A stretch of 64,000 nucleotides of DNA from Pseudomonadota bacterium (lineage in GTDB: Bacteria; Pseudomonadota; Gammaproteobacteria; Pseudomonadales; Moraxellaceae), in assembly GCA_021851865.1 (NCBI GenBank), contig JAJZBU010000013.1, positions 1-64,000 on the forward strand, given 5' to 3'. A program made the position numbers and the translations under genes. Of this stretch, positions 17,584-26,189 are shown piece by piece; the stretch's first letter is position 1, and each line of letters opens with the position of its first letter. Below the pieces are notes generated by a model. That model was not told the DNA's origin and ran no database searches. It saw nothing but the letters and a program-made list of their open reading frames with translations.

Positions 17584-18456
17584 TTATTTACCACGCACCT
17601 GCTTGAGATGCTCTTCAAGCTCAACGAAAGAGGGACGATCCGGCGAGAACAGCGCCTTGCGTCCGAACTCCATCGCCGCTTGCGGGGCGACGCCATTGAT
17701 GCTGGCCAGCAACACCAGCTTGATGCAGCGATAGGCCACCGTGTCCTCTTCCAGACGATGTGTCATGGCAGAAGCGATCGGTGCGACAAAACCATAAGAC
17801 AGCAGGATGCCGAGGAAGGTACCCACCAGAGCGTGGGCGATGAGTTCACCCAGCTGTGTCGGCGGCAAAAACAAGGACTCCATGACGTGGACCACGCCCA
17901 TGACGGCAGCGATGATGCCAAAGGCGGGCATGCCATCGGCCAAGCCTTGCACCGCATGAATAGGGGCATGGCCTTCGAGGTGATGGGTATCGATCTCCAT
18001 GTCCATCAAAGCTTCCATCTCCATGGCATTGAGGTTGCCGCTGACCATCATACGCAGATAGTCGGTGATGAAATCGGCGACATGGTGATCGGACAGAACC
18101 TTGGGGTATTTGGTGAAGATGGCACTGGACTGCGTGTCCTCGATGTCCGATTCGATCGACATCAGTCCTTCTTTGCGCGCCTTGGACAGAATTTCAAAGA
18201 GCAGGGCGAACAGCTCAAGGAAGAGGTCCTTCTTCGCCTTGCCGCTTTTGAACACAGCGGGGATGGCTTTGCCAGCAGCCTTCAGTGACTTGCCGCCATT
18301 GCCGCCGATGAAAGCGCCCATCGCGCCACCGAAGATCATCACCAGTTCCAGCGGTTGAAACAGGGCCGCGATGTGACCGCCGCCAACAACATAGCTCCCA
18401 AAGATGGTAGCCAGGGTCAACAGGTAACCTATCAGTATGAACATCGGGTACGCCAT
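17584..18456 (-). CDS. motA: Flagellar motor stator protein MotA
   Basis: The 290-residue inner-membrane protein has two N-terminal helices, a large cytosolic domain with the charged residues that contact FliG, and two further helices containing the conserved Pro region (QGLADGMPAFGIIAAVMGVV). It is the channel partner of MotB. It is the first gene of the motA-motB-methyltransferase unit, with about 70 bases to the kinase gene upstream on the same strand. Confidence 0.96.
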   Translation of the reverse strand: MAYPMFILIGYLLTLATIFGSYVVGGGHIAALFQPLELVMIFGGAMGAFIGGNGGKSLKAAGKAIPAVFKSGKAKKDLFLELFALLFEILSKARKEGLMSIESDIEDTQSSAIFTKYPKVLSDHHVADFITDYLRMMVSGNLNAMEMEALMDMEIDTHHLEGHAPIHAVQGLADGMPAFGIIAAVMGVVHVMESLFLPPTQLGELIAHALVGTFLGILLSYGFVAPIASAMTHRLEEDTVAYRCIKLVLLASINGVAPQAAMEFGRKALFSPDRPSFVELEEHLKQVRGK

Positions 18457-18525
18457 CCCGCGATAGTGAGCGCAGTCCCCTCAAATCTAGAACAAAATAG
18501 CGCACTGTCGATAGACGGCGACGTT

Positions 18526-19911
18526 TTATTTTCTGACTTCACGCAAGGAAGGGAATCGGATACGCGCCAGGGCGCCGGTCGCAACAGGTTCAAAGCTGAA
18601 ATCGCAACCGTGCAGGTTCATGATCACCGCCACAATGCTCAAGCCAAGACCGTGGCCTTCGACCGCAGAGCTTCCGGTGCCACGGAAATAGCGCTGCAGG
18701 ACCGCCTGCCGCTCGCCATCGGGGATGCCTGGGCCCTGATCCTGAATGTCGATTTGCGGGCGTCCCTCCTGCATCGACAGGCGCACCATGATGCGGCCCT
18801 GCTGTGGCGAAAACTTGATGGCGTTGTCGATCAGGTTGGAGATGGCCTCGAAGAGAAGCTCATCATCACCCTCGACCAGCAGTTTGTTCTGCACGCACAA
18901 GTCGATCTGCACATTGCGATCTTCCAGCAAGGGGGCATAGAAAGACTGCAGCCGCAGGAGAAGATCGGCCAGATCGACGTGCGAGAAGGCGGAGCGCCGT
19001 TTGTTGCTCTCCAGTTCCGCGATGCGCAAGATAGCGCGAAAACGTGACAGCACCGAGTCGGTATCTTCAAGCACTCGCTCCAGCAGGCTGGCCGGCTCGG
19101 CATCGAGATCCCGCTGTAAGCGAAACAGGCGCGCCCGCAGACGCGTCATCGGTGTCATCAAATCATGAGCCACATTGTTGCAGACGTTCTGCACCTCGTG
19201 CATCAGGCTCTGGACTCGATCGAGCATGCTATTGATCACCGAACCGAGCATGTCGAGTTCATCACCGCGTGAACTCAGCGGCAAGCGCACATCGAGGTCG
19301 CCCGAGGCGATACGCTCACAACGATCTGCGATGGCGCCGATGCGATGCACTGCACGCAAAGAGAGCAAGACGCTGAGGGCCAGTACCAGCACGAGAACGA
19401 CGATACCGCCTTCAACCAGGGCGTACAGGATGATGGTCTTGATTTCATGCAACTCGGCAACATTGCGCCCGACGACGAGCAGACGCCCCTGGATCAGGGG
19501 CGCAGCGATGAACAAGGCCAAGCGCGGCTGACTGTTCACGATCTCGTCGCGTGCGCCATCGACCTGATAGTTGGCGATCTCCTGGCTATAACCTTGGCGA
19601 TTCATGCCCTGCGGTATCGCCAGCAGATTGCCCGCCAGGGGATGACCGGAGGCATCGAAATAACCATAGATGCCCTGATGCAGGAGATCGCGCCGCTGCA
19701 AAGTGGCGATGGCCTGCGGCAGACGCGCCACGGAGACGGCCTTGAGTTGCAGCATACGGACCGACAGGCTGCGTTCCATATCACGCGCCAGATAGCCGAC
19801 CGTATGCCAGTAGACGAGCCCGAGAACGAGCGCCACCGTCGCGATAAACAGCAAGCTGTAGATCAGCGCCAGACGAAAGGGCGAAGCGTTCCAGTAGTCA
19901 GCGACTCTCAC
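18526..19911 (-). CDS. Sensor histidine kinase
   Basis: Class I kinase of 461 residues. It has a membrane helix at 14-36, a periplasmic sensor of about 120 residues, a second helix at about 160-185, HAMP, and a dimerisation domain with phospho-accepting His249 in NNVAHDLMTPMTRLRARL. The catalytic domain has N (LIDNAIKFSP), G1 (DIQDQGPGIP) and G2 (GHGLGLSIV) boxes. Its first 14 bases overlap the response-regulator gene, so the two are a cognate pair. The H-box has DLMTP where DLRTP is common in this HK group. The signal is unknown. Confidence 0.92.
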   Translation of the reverse strand: MRVADYWNASPFRLALIYSLLFIATVALVLGLVYWHTVGYLARDMERSLSVRMLQLKAVSVARLPQAIATLQRRDLLHQGIYGYFDASGHPLAGNLLAIPQGMNRQGYSQEIANYQVDGARDEIVNSQPRLALFIAAPLIQGRLLVVGRNVAELHEIKTIILYALVEGGIVVLVLVLALSVLLSLRAVHRIGAIADRCERIASGDLDVRLPLSSRGDELDMLGSVINSMLDRVQSLMHEVQNVCNNVAHDLMTPMTRLRARLFRLQRDLDAEPASLLERVLEDTDSVLSRFRAILRIAELESNKRRSAFSHVDLADLLLRLQSFYAPLLEDRNVQIDLCVQNKLLVEGDDELLFEAISNLIDNAIKFSPQQGRIMVRLSMQEGRPQIDIQDQGPGIPDGERQAVLQRYFRGTGSSAVEGHGLGLSIVAVIMNLHGCDFSFEPVATGALARIRFPSLREVRK

Positions 19912-20578
19912 AGAACATGAACCCCGTGCCGCGAATGGTCTTGATCAAGGGGGACACCATCGGTGGGTCGATCTTCTTGCGCAATCGACCGACGTGCACA
20001 TCGATGATGTTGGTGCCAGGATCGAAGTGATAATTCCACACCGCCTCAAAAATCATCATGCGTGTCACCACCTGACCACTATTGCGCATCAGGTATTCGA
20101 GCAATTTATACTCGGTCGGCAAGAGATCGAGATCCTGATCATCACGCTTGGCCGTGCGCTTGATGATGTCGAGTTCGATGTCAGCGACGCGCAGGCGATT
20201 CGCCTGTGCCGCCTGCAAGGTACGACGCAACAGGACCTCGATGCGCGCCACCATCTCCTCGGGAACGAAGGGCTTGGTCAGATAGTCATCACCGCCAGCG
20301 CGCAGACCGCGGATGCGCTCGTCGATGTCACTGAGCGCACTCAGCATCAACACCGGAACGTCGAGTCCCTGCTCGCGCAGACGACTGACGACATTGAGTC
20401 CATCCGTATCGGGCAGCATACGGTCGACGGTCATGATATCAAAACGTCCCGTCATGGCCTGCTCCAGACCTTGCGCTCCGGTCTCGGCATGCTCGGTGAC
20501 AAAACCATGGCGATTTAACTCCGCCATGATCTCCTGAGCCGTTTGCGCATCGTCTTCGATTACCAATACCCGTGACAT
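19898..20578 (-). CDS. OmpR/PhoB-family response regulator
   Basis: The 226-residue protein has a receiver domain with Asp10, phospho-acceptor Asp52 (TVDRMLPDTDG) and Lys in YLTKPF. A winged-helix DNA-binding domain follows (LLPTEYKLLEYLMRNSGQVV, then IIDVHVGRLRKKID). I use the second of two adjacent ATGs, six bases after AGGAGG. It is translated ahead of its kinase with overlap. Targets may include its own promoter, where direct repeats occur (see 20683-20707). Confidence 0.93.
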   Translation of the reverse strand: MSRVLVIEDDAQTAQEIMAELNRHGFVTEHAETGAQGLEQAMTGRFDIMTVDRMLPDTDGLNVVSRLREQGLDVPVLMLSALSDIDERIRGLRAGGDDYLTKPFVPEEMVARIEVLLRRTLQAAQANRLRVADIELDIIKRTAKRDDQDLDLLPTEYKLLEYLMRNSGQVVTRMMIFEAVWNYHFDPGTNIIDVHVGRLRKKIDPPMVSPLIKTIRGTGFMFCESR

Positions 20579-20917
20579 CATGCCCCTCCTCTCATCGATG
20601 CTCGCATTATGACGATGCCCTGCATCATCGTGCAGAGGCAGGCGGTTAAGTTTTATTTACAGCCACACCACACGCCAGCTCGCCTGAACTTGATGTCACC
20701 TGAACTTATGGGGCTATGGGCATTCGGCGCTCAGCGCCCTCCAAGCAACGACGGCTTCGTGATGTCGGCTTCGCCACATCTTCGTATTGTGCATAAGCAA
20801 GTGCACCGTCACAAGGCTTGAGCGAACCACCAAGCCACTGTTCTGCCAATGAAAATTGAGCAACTTGCCGGACACAATCGCGGTACTGAAGGCACGGGAC
20901 TTCATGGCCCAAGAGCC
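20579..20917. other. Intergenic region between moeA and the two-component system
   Basis: These 339 bases hold no gene I can support. Visible structure: two direct copies of CCTGAACTT starting at 20683 and 20699, 16 bases apart, and a GC-rich palindrome GGCGCT-C-AGCGCC at 20726-20738. The repeats lie about 105-130 bases upstream of the response-regulator start. The segment 20820-20917 looks like former coding or insertion-sequence DNA, but I could not name it. Confidence 0.5.
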
Positions 20918-22153
20918 TTATGGAAACTGGGTCGAACGGGTACTGAGAAGGTCCGTCACCGACCACAGATCGATATCATCACCGATCGCTATGTCCTGCC
21001 GCGCCTGCAGTCCGACCCAGGCGAGGGAGTGTAAAGTCGGCCATAGGGCCGCCGAGCTCAGGTGCTCCGCCAGCTGCCATCCTTCGGCACCGGCTCGTGC
21101 CGCTAAAATCTCATCACGTTCACCGACGCGCCGCGCAAAGGCACTGCGTACGCGTTGCCCCTGCCAATGCGGCGCGGCCTGGCCACACAAGCCCAGCAAA
21201 GCATCCCGACAGACCATGGTCAGGGTCACCAGGGCACTGAGCGGGTTGCCGGGCAGGCCGATATAGGGGTGTTCATGCCAGCGCGCTAGACAGAGGGGCT
21301 TACCCGGACGTAGGGCCACTTTCCAGAACGACACATCGCCCTCGGTCTGCAGCAAGGCCTGAACGTGATCCTCTTCTCCCACCGATACCCCGCCACTCGA
21401 CATGATCAGATCCGGCGCCAGGTCAGCGGCCGACAGCATGGCGGCGCGTGTAGCGGCACGCGTATCGGCGACGATGTCAGGCGTGATGACCTCATACCCC
21501 CATTGGCGCAGCACGCTCGCGATCAACGGCCGGTTGCTGTCGTAGATCGCCGCTGGGCGCCAGTCCTGTCCTGGTGCCAAGAGCTCATCACCGGTGCTGA
21601 GCAGAACCACCCGCGGTCGTCGCCGCACGGTCACTGTCGCCATGCCGAGAGTCGCCAGAACGGCCAGTTCCACTGCACCTAGGCGGCGTCCCGCGGCGAG
21701 CACTTTTTGTCCGGCGGCGACATCATGTCCGATGGCGTGGATATGGGCACCGGCGAGCGGTGGTTGGAGAAAAGACACCCTCTCCCCTTCGCTGTGCATA
21801 TCCCCTTCGCTGTGCGTGTCTTCCTGCATGACGACGGTATCGGCCCCTTCCGGCAAGACGGCGCCGGTAAAGATACGCGCGCAAGCACCGGGGGGCAAAG
21901 GCGATGGTTGCCGCCCGGCCGTGATGCGTTGCCGTACCGGCAGGGAATCATGCTCCTGCAGATCCTGAAAACGCAGAGCATAGCCATCCATGGCGCTATG
22001 GGCTTGCGCGGGCACCGGGCGCGCGGCGACCACATCACCGGCCAGCACCCGCGTCAGAGCCTGCTCGAGCGGGACGACCTCGGTCTCGAGAACCTTCCCC
22101 AACGCCTGCACCAGACGTTGTCGGGCTTGCGCCACCGGCATCCATGCGGTCAT
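20918..22153 (-). CDS. moeA: Molybdopterin molybdotransferase MoeA
   Basis: Inserts molybdate into adenylylated molybdopterin, the last step of Mo-cofactor synthesis. The 411-residue protein carries the family segments SAMDGYALR, GACARIFTGAVLPEGADTVV, STGDELL, YDSNRPLI, SSGGVSVGEEDHV and GLPGNPLSALV. A six-residue tandem repeat (THSEGD, MHSEGE) sits just after MQED, from an 18-bp duplication in the DNA. The gene follows moaA after a single base and probably shares its transcript. Confidence 0.95.
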   Translation of the reverse strand: MTAWMPVAQARQRLVQALGKVLETEVVPLEQALTRVLAGDVVAARPVPAQAHSAMDGYALRFQDLQEHDSLPVRQRITAGRQPSPLPPGACARIFTGAVLPEGADTVVMQEDTHSEGDMHSEGERVSFLQPPLAGAHIHAIGHDVAAGQKVLAAGRRLGAVELAVLATLGMATVTVRRRPRVVLLSTGDELLAPGQDWRPAAIYDSNRPLIASVLRQWGYEVITPDIVADTRAATRAAMLSAADLAPDLIMSSGGVSVGEEDHVQALLQTEGDVSFWKVALRPGKPLCLARWHEHPYIGLPGNPLSALVTLTMVCRDALLGLCGQAAPHWQGQRVRSAFARRVGERDEILAARAGAEGWQLAEHLSSAALWPTLHSLAWVGLQARQDIAIGDDIDLWSVTDLLSTRSTQFP

Positions 22154-22154
22154 C

Positions 22155-23144
22155 TCAGCCTCCCGTCATATTCATATAACGACGTATCTGCACCGGCTGC
22201 TCCAGATCAAAGGTATGCCCGAATGGTTTACGTTGCAAGGCCTGTTGTACAGCCGGCAAAACCGCCGCCTCTCCCTGCTGGCGCAGCACGGCACGCAGAT
22301 CGAGAGCGTCCTCCTGTCCCAGGCAAAGGAGCAGACGCCCCTCGGCCGTCAGACGGACGCGATTGCAATCTGCACAAAAATTATGCGAATGCGGCGAGAT
22401 CAAGCCGATGCGCTGGCGTGCGCCAGGACGTTGAAAATAGCGCGCCGGCCCACCGCTGCCCCAGGCCAGTGGCGTCAGTTTTCCCCAGGCATGCTCCAAC
22501 GTGGCGAGAATCTCGGCGCTGGCGACTTGCTGCAGAGCGCGATCATGTTCCTGAATCTGTCCTAGGGGCATCTCTTCGATATACGCCATATCGAAACCCT
22601 GCTCTTCGGCGAACGCGGCGAGAGCGACGATCTCATCGTCATTGCGATCGCGCAGGATGAGCGCATTCAGCCGCCGCCGCGCCCAAGGCAAAGCCGCTGC
22701 AGCGGCGATGCCGGCGAGGACGTCAGCCAGCCGACCGCTACGGGTCAAGTGGTGAAAACGTTCGGCTTGCAGGCTATCGAGGCTGATATTGATGCTGTTC
22801 AAACCGGCGCGATGCAAAGGCTCGGCCCAGCGTGCCAAGTGCGAGCCATTGGTGGTCATGGCCAACTCCTGCAGCCCGGGCAAGGCCGCCAGGGCCTGTA
22901 CGAGATCGCCGATGTCGCGACGCTGCAAGGGCTCGCCACCGGTAAGACGCACCTTGCGCAAACCGGCCGGAATGAGCGTTTTTACCACCGTTACGATCTC
23001 TTCAAAACTGAGCAGATCCCGGCGTGGCAGAAACTGCATGCTCTCGCTCATGCAATAGACACAGCGAAAATTACAGCGATCGGTCAGAGAGATGCGCAGA
23101 TAGCTGATCGATCGTCCATAGGCATCCTGCAAGCTCAACGCCAT
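22155..23144 (-). CDS. moaA: GTP 3',8-cyclase MoaA
   Basis: Radical-SAM enzyme for the first step of molybdopterin synthesis. Of 329 residues, Cys24, Cys28 and Cys31 (CNFRCVYC) bind the SAM [4Fe-4S] cluster and the C-terminal FCADCNRVRLT...LLLCLG set binds the second cluster. The protein ends in GG, the C-terminal motif needed for catalysis. It lies between mazG (four bases upstream) and moeA (one base downstream), so Mo-cofactor genes are appended to the relA-mazG unit. Confidence 0.96.
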   Translation of the reverse strand: MALSLQDAYGRSISYLRISLTDRCNFRCVYCMSESMQFLPRRDLLSFEEIVTVVKTLIPAGLRKVRLTGGEPLQRRDIGDLVQALAALPGLQELAMTTNGSHLARWAEPLHRAGLNSINISLDSLQAERFHHLTRSGRLADVLAGIAAAAALPWARRRLNALILRDRNDDEIVALAAFAEEQGFDMAYIEEMPLGQIQEHDRALQQVASAEILATLEHAWGKLTPLAWGSGGPARYFQRPGARQRIGLISPHSHNFCADCNRVRLTAEGRLLLCLGQEDALDLRAVLRQQGEAAVLPAVQQALQRKPFGHTFDLEQPVQIRRYMNMTGG

Positions 23145-23148
23145 GCTT

Positions 23149-23937
23149 TTACCTCAATTTCGATGCCGCCCTGATGGAATGCCAGAGGGAGCGTAGTTGT
23201 GCAAGGGGGGGCACCGGCGGATCACTGTGCAGGTTCGCGAGGCGCGCCTCAAACGCGTGGAAATCTCGTGTAAATCGGGCATTGGCAGCGCGCAAGGCCT
23301 GTTCCGGATCGACCGCCAGCGACTCGCTCAGCGTCAGAAAGCTGAAATACAGATCGCCCAGCGCCTCTTCCTGCTGCGCCCTGCTGGCGAGCAGCTGCGC
23401 TTGCAGCGTGTCAAGATGCGCGCGCAAATCCGTCAGCGCCGACAAGGGATCTTTCTCGCTCAAACCCAGGCTGGCTGCGCGTGCCTGTAGCTTACGGCTA
23501 CGCAGCACCGCCGGCAAAGTCTGAGCGATGCCATCAAGGTGCGAGGCGTGGCCGGCGCGCTGGCGCTCTTCCTGCTTGACCTTCTGCCAATGTGCATCGA
23601 CTTCCGCCGCGCTCAGGGGCGAAGCGCCGGGGCGCAGTCCTGGATGCCGCCGTTCGAGCTTGGCGACGATGGCCGCCACGACATCGGCAAAGTCAAAAGC
23701 CTGCATCTCGGCTGCCAGCTGTGCCTGAAAAATGATCTGTAGCAGCAGATCACCGAGTTCATCGCACAGCGCCGGCAAGTCTTGCTCCTCGATCGCCGCC
23801 ACCACCTCATAGACCTCTTCCAGGGCATAGGGGGCCAGCGTCGACAAGGTCTGCGCGCGTTCCCATTCGCCACCCTGCTGCGGATCGCGCAAACGCCGCA
23901 TGAGGTCGAGTAAATACGACAAGCGCGCTTCAGACAT
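23149..23937 (-). CDS. mazG: MazG-like nucleoside triphosphate pyrophosphohydrolase
   Basis: The 262-residue protein has two MazG modules. The first retains the acidic metal-binding helix pair LEEVYEVVAAIEE and DELGDLLLQ, although the usual GCPWDxEQT reads GGEWERAQT and HPHVF reads HPGLR. The second keeps EEALGDLYFSFL and DPEQALRAANARF but has TDLRAHLDTL where E. coli has the EEIDEV motif. The enzyme hydrolyses NTPs and, in E. coli, limits ppGpp through MazG activity. The ATG overlaps the relA stop by eight bases. Confidence 0.88.
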   Translation of the reverse strand: MSEARLSYLLDLMRRLRDPQQGGEWERAQTLSTLAPYALEEVYEVVAAIEEQDLPALCDELGDLLLQIIFQAQLAAEMQAFDFADVVAAIVAKLERRHPGLRPGASPLSAAEVDAHWQKVKQEERQRAGHASHLDGIAQTLPAVLRSRKLQARAASLGLSEKDPLSALTDLRAHLDTLQAQLLASRAQQEEALGDLYFSFLTLSESLAVDPEQALRAANARFTRDFHAFEARLANLHSDPPVPPLAQLRSLWHSIRAASKLR

Positions 23938-26188
23938 GTAGACCCACCCGCCGCGCTTCGATCACGTTGGGCTGGCCGGCGATGCGCTCGAGGACGCGGC
24001 GCAAGACCGTCAGACCGACGACCTCGATCACCAGTTGCAAGGTGGCGACACCGTCGGCTTTGTCGGTATGGGTATGCACACCGATGACATTGACGCGTTC
24101 ATTGGCCAGCACCGAGGTGATGTCGCGCAAAAGGCCAGTGCGATCGAAGGCGCGCACGAGAATCTCGACCGGATAGGGTTGCCGCGCATCGGCATCCCCC
24201 CAGGTGACGCTGACCACCCGCTCGGGTTCAGCCTGCTCGAGCTTGAGGAGTTCCGGGCAATGACGGGTGTGTACACTCACCCCGCGCCCCTGGGTGATGT
24301 AGCCGACGATGGGTTCACCGCGCACAGGATGACAACAGCGCGCCAACGAAGTCATCAAGTTGCCGACACCCTCGATGATGACGTCTCCCTCATCGCGCGG
24401 CCGCGCCGGCTTGACCACGTCTTCCGGCAACAGCTCGCTTTGTCTTTCGGTGGACTGATCCGCCAGCAGGCGGATGACCTGGGTCACCGAGACATCGCCG
24501 GCACCAAGAGCGACCATCAGATCATCACGGGTCTTGAAGTTGAAACGCTGGGCGATGGCCGAATAATCATAACGGGCATGGTGCATATCCATGCGCTCGA
24601 GCTCGCGATTGAGCAGATCCTGTCCCGCCGCCAGATTCTGATCACGATCCTGCGTCTTGAACCAGTGCCGCACGCGCGCCATGGCGCGCGTGCTGGTGAG
24701 ATAGCCGAGCGCCGGATTGAGCCAGTCCCGACTCGGCGTGCCTGAGGGTGTGGTGAGGATCTCTACCTGATCGCCGGTATTGAGGGTATGCGTCAAAGGC
24801 ACCATACGGCCATTGACTTTGGCGCCGCGGCAACTGTGGCCGATTTCGGTATGGACGTGGTAGGCGAAATCGAGCAGCGTCGACCCCGCCTGCAGGTCGA
24901 TGACGTGGCCATCGCGCGTAAAGACATAGATTCTGTCCTCCTGGATGGCTTGATTGAAATAGCCCGCCAGATCTTCTGCCCGCGACTCGCCGAGGTCGTC
25001 CTGCCACTCGAGCACCTGCCGCAACCAAGCGATCTTATTCTCATAGCGTGCATCCTGGCCACCTTGCGTTCCTTCCTTGTAGTGCCAGTGGGCGCAGACG
25101 CCGAGCTCCGACTCCTCATGCATCGCCAAAGTGCGGATCTGCACTTCGAGGACTTTACCTTCTGGTCCGATCACCGCCGTATGCAAGGAACGATAGCCAT
25201 TCTCCTTGGGAGAAGCGATGTAGTCATCGAATTCACGCGGGATATGGCGCCACAGCGAATGGACGATGCCGAGGGCGGCATAGCAGTCACGTACATCCGG
25301 CAGCAGCAAGCGCACGGCGCGCACATCGTAGATCTCGCTGAAACCTATGCCCTTGCGTTGCATCTTGCGCCAGATCGAATAGATGTGCTTGGCGCGCCCC
25401 GAGACCTCGCCATGAATGCCAAAACGTTCCATCTCACGGCGCAGGATGGCGATGACTTCACTGATGTAGTTTTGCCGATCCACCCGCTTCTCATCGAGTA
25501 AAGCGGCGATCTCACGGTAGGCCTGTGGCTCGAGATAACGAAAGGAAAGATCCTCGAGCTCCCATTTGATATGGCCGATACCCAGGCGGTGGGCGAGCGG
25601 AGCATAGATATCGAAGACCTCGCGCGCCACACGCTGACGCCGTTCTTCACTGGCGTCCTTGATTTCACGAATGGCGAAGGTGCGCTCTGCCAGTTTGATC
25701 AGGGCCACCCGCACGTCGTCGATCATCGCCACCAGCATGCGCCGCAGATGATCGAGCTGCTGCTCCGGACTGCTACCCAGGGTCGAGCGCTCGCGCGGTG
25801 GATTCATCACTTGGCTGATCACCGCCATGCGCTGCACGCTGTCGATCAGCTGCGCGATGGCATAACCAAATCTCTTTTCCACTTCTGCCAGGGCGACCTT
25901 GCCCTCGCGCACGGCGCGATAGAGCAGTGCGGCTAACAAAGACTCCTGATCCAGGTGCAGATCAGCAAGAATATCGGCCATCGCCAAGCCACTGAGATAA
26001 GAGCTGGTGCGCGCCGACCAGACGTCGCTGACCGGCTGGCGTGCATCGACCTCCTCAGCGAACAGACAGGCTTGGCGCAGCTGTTCGACGTCGGGAAGGT
26101 CGACCTTCAGCGTCAGTCGCGCCAACCAGGCATCGAGATCCACCGACCCATCCGGACGGCAGGGATAGTCTTCGCGCACCTTGACCAT
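23930..26188 (-). CDS. relA: GTP pyrophosphokinase RelA, (p)ppGpp synthetase I
   Basis: Ribosome-associated alarmone synthetase of 752 residues. The N-terminal hydrolase-like domain lacks the HD catalytic motif (LLAALLYRAVREGK replaces ALLHDxxED), so it should be synthesis-only. The synthetase domain has YDVRAVRLLLPDVRDCYAAL and the acidic EFDDYIASPKENGYRSLHT, the ExDD signature of RelA rather than the RxKD of SpoT. TGS, helical, Cys-containing zinc-finger (LARCCHPVRGEPIVG) and ACT regions follow. Start at 26188 gives MVKVREDYP. The rlmD-relA-mazG order is conserved in Pseudomonas-like genomes. Confidence 0.96.
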   Translation of the reverse strand: MVKVREDYPCRPDGSVDLDAWLARLTLKVDLPDVEQLRQACLFAEEVDARQPVSDVWSARTSSYLSGLAMADILADLHLDQESLLAALLYRAVREGKVALAEVEKRFGYAIAQLIDSVQRMAVISQVMNPPRERSTLGSSPEQQLDHLRRMLVAMIDDVRVALIKLAERTFAIREIKDASEERRQRVAREVFDIYAPLAHRLGIGHIKWELEDLSFRYLEPQAYREIAALLDEKRVDRQNYISEVIAILRREMERFGIHGEVSGRAKHIYSIWRKMQRKGIGFSEIYDVRAVRLLLPDVRDCYAALGIVHSLWRHIPREFDDYIASPKENGYRSLHTAVIGPEGKVLEVQIRTLAMHEESELGVCAHWHYKEGTQGGQDARYENKIAWLRQVLEWQDDLGESRAEDLAGYFNQAIQEDRIYVFTRDGHVIDLQAGSTLLDFAYHVHTEIGHSCRGAKVNGRMVPLTHTLNTGDQVEILTTPSGTPSRDWLNPALGYLTSTRAMARVRHWFKTQDRDQNLAAGQDLLNRELERMDMHHARYDYSAIAQRFNFKTRDDLMVALGAGDVSVTQVIRLLADQSTERQSELLPEDVVKPARPRDEGDVIIEGVGNLMTSLARCCHPVRGEPIVGYITQGRGVSVHTRHCPELLKLEQAEPERVVSVTWGDADARQPYPVEILVRAFDRTGLLRDITSVLANERVNVIGVHTHTDKADGVATLQLVIEVVGLTVLRRVLERIAGQPNVIEARRVGLHV

Positions 26189-26189
26189 C

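Noticed and set aside
17608-18288. A 226-codon frame antisense to motA
   Set aside because: MotA is unmistakable on the other strand; the antisense product has no recognisable features.
24035-24745. A 236-codon frame antisense to relA
   Set aside because: Overlaps a certain relA gene and has no start signal or motif.
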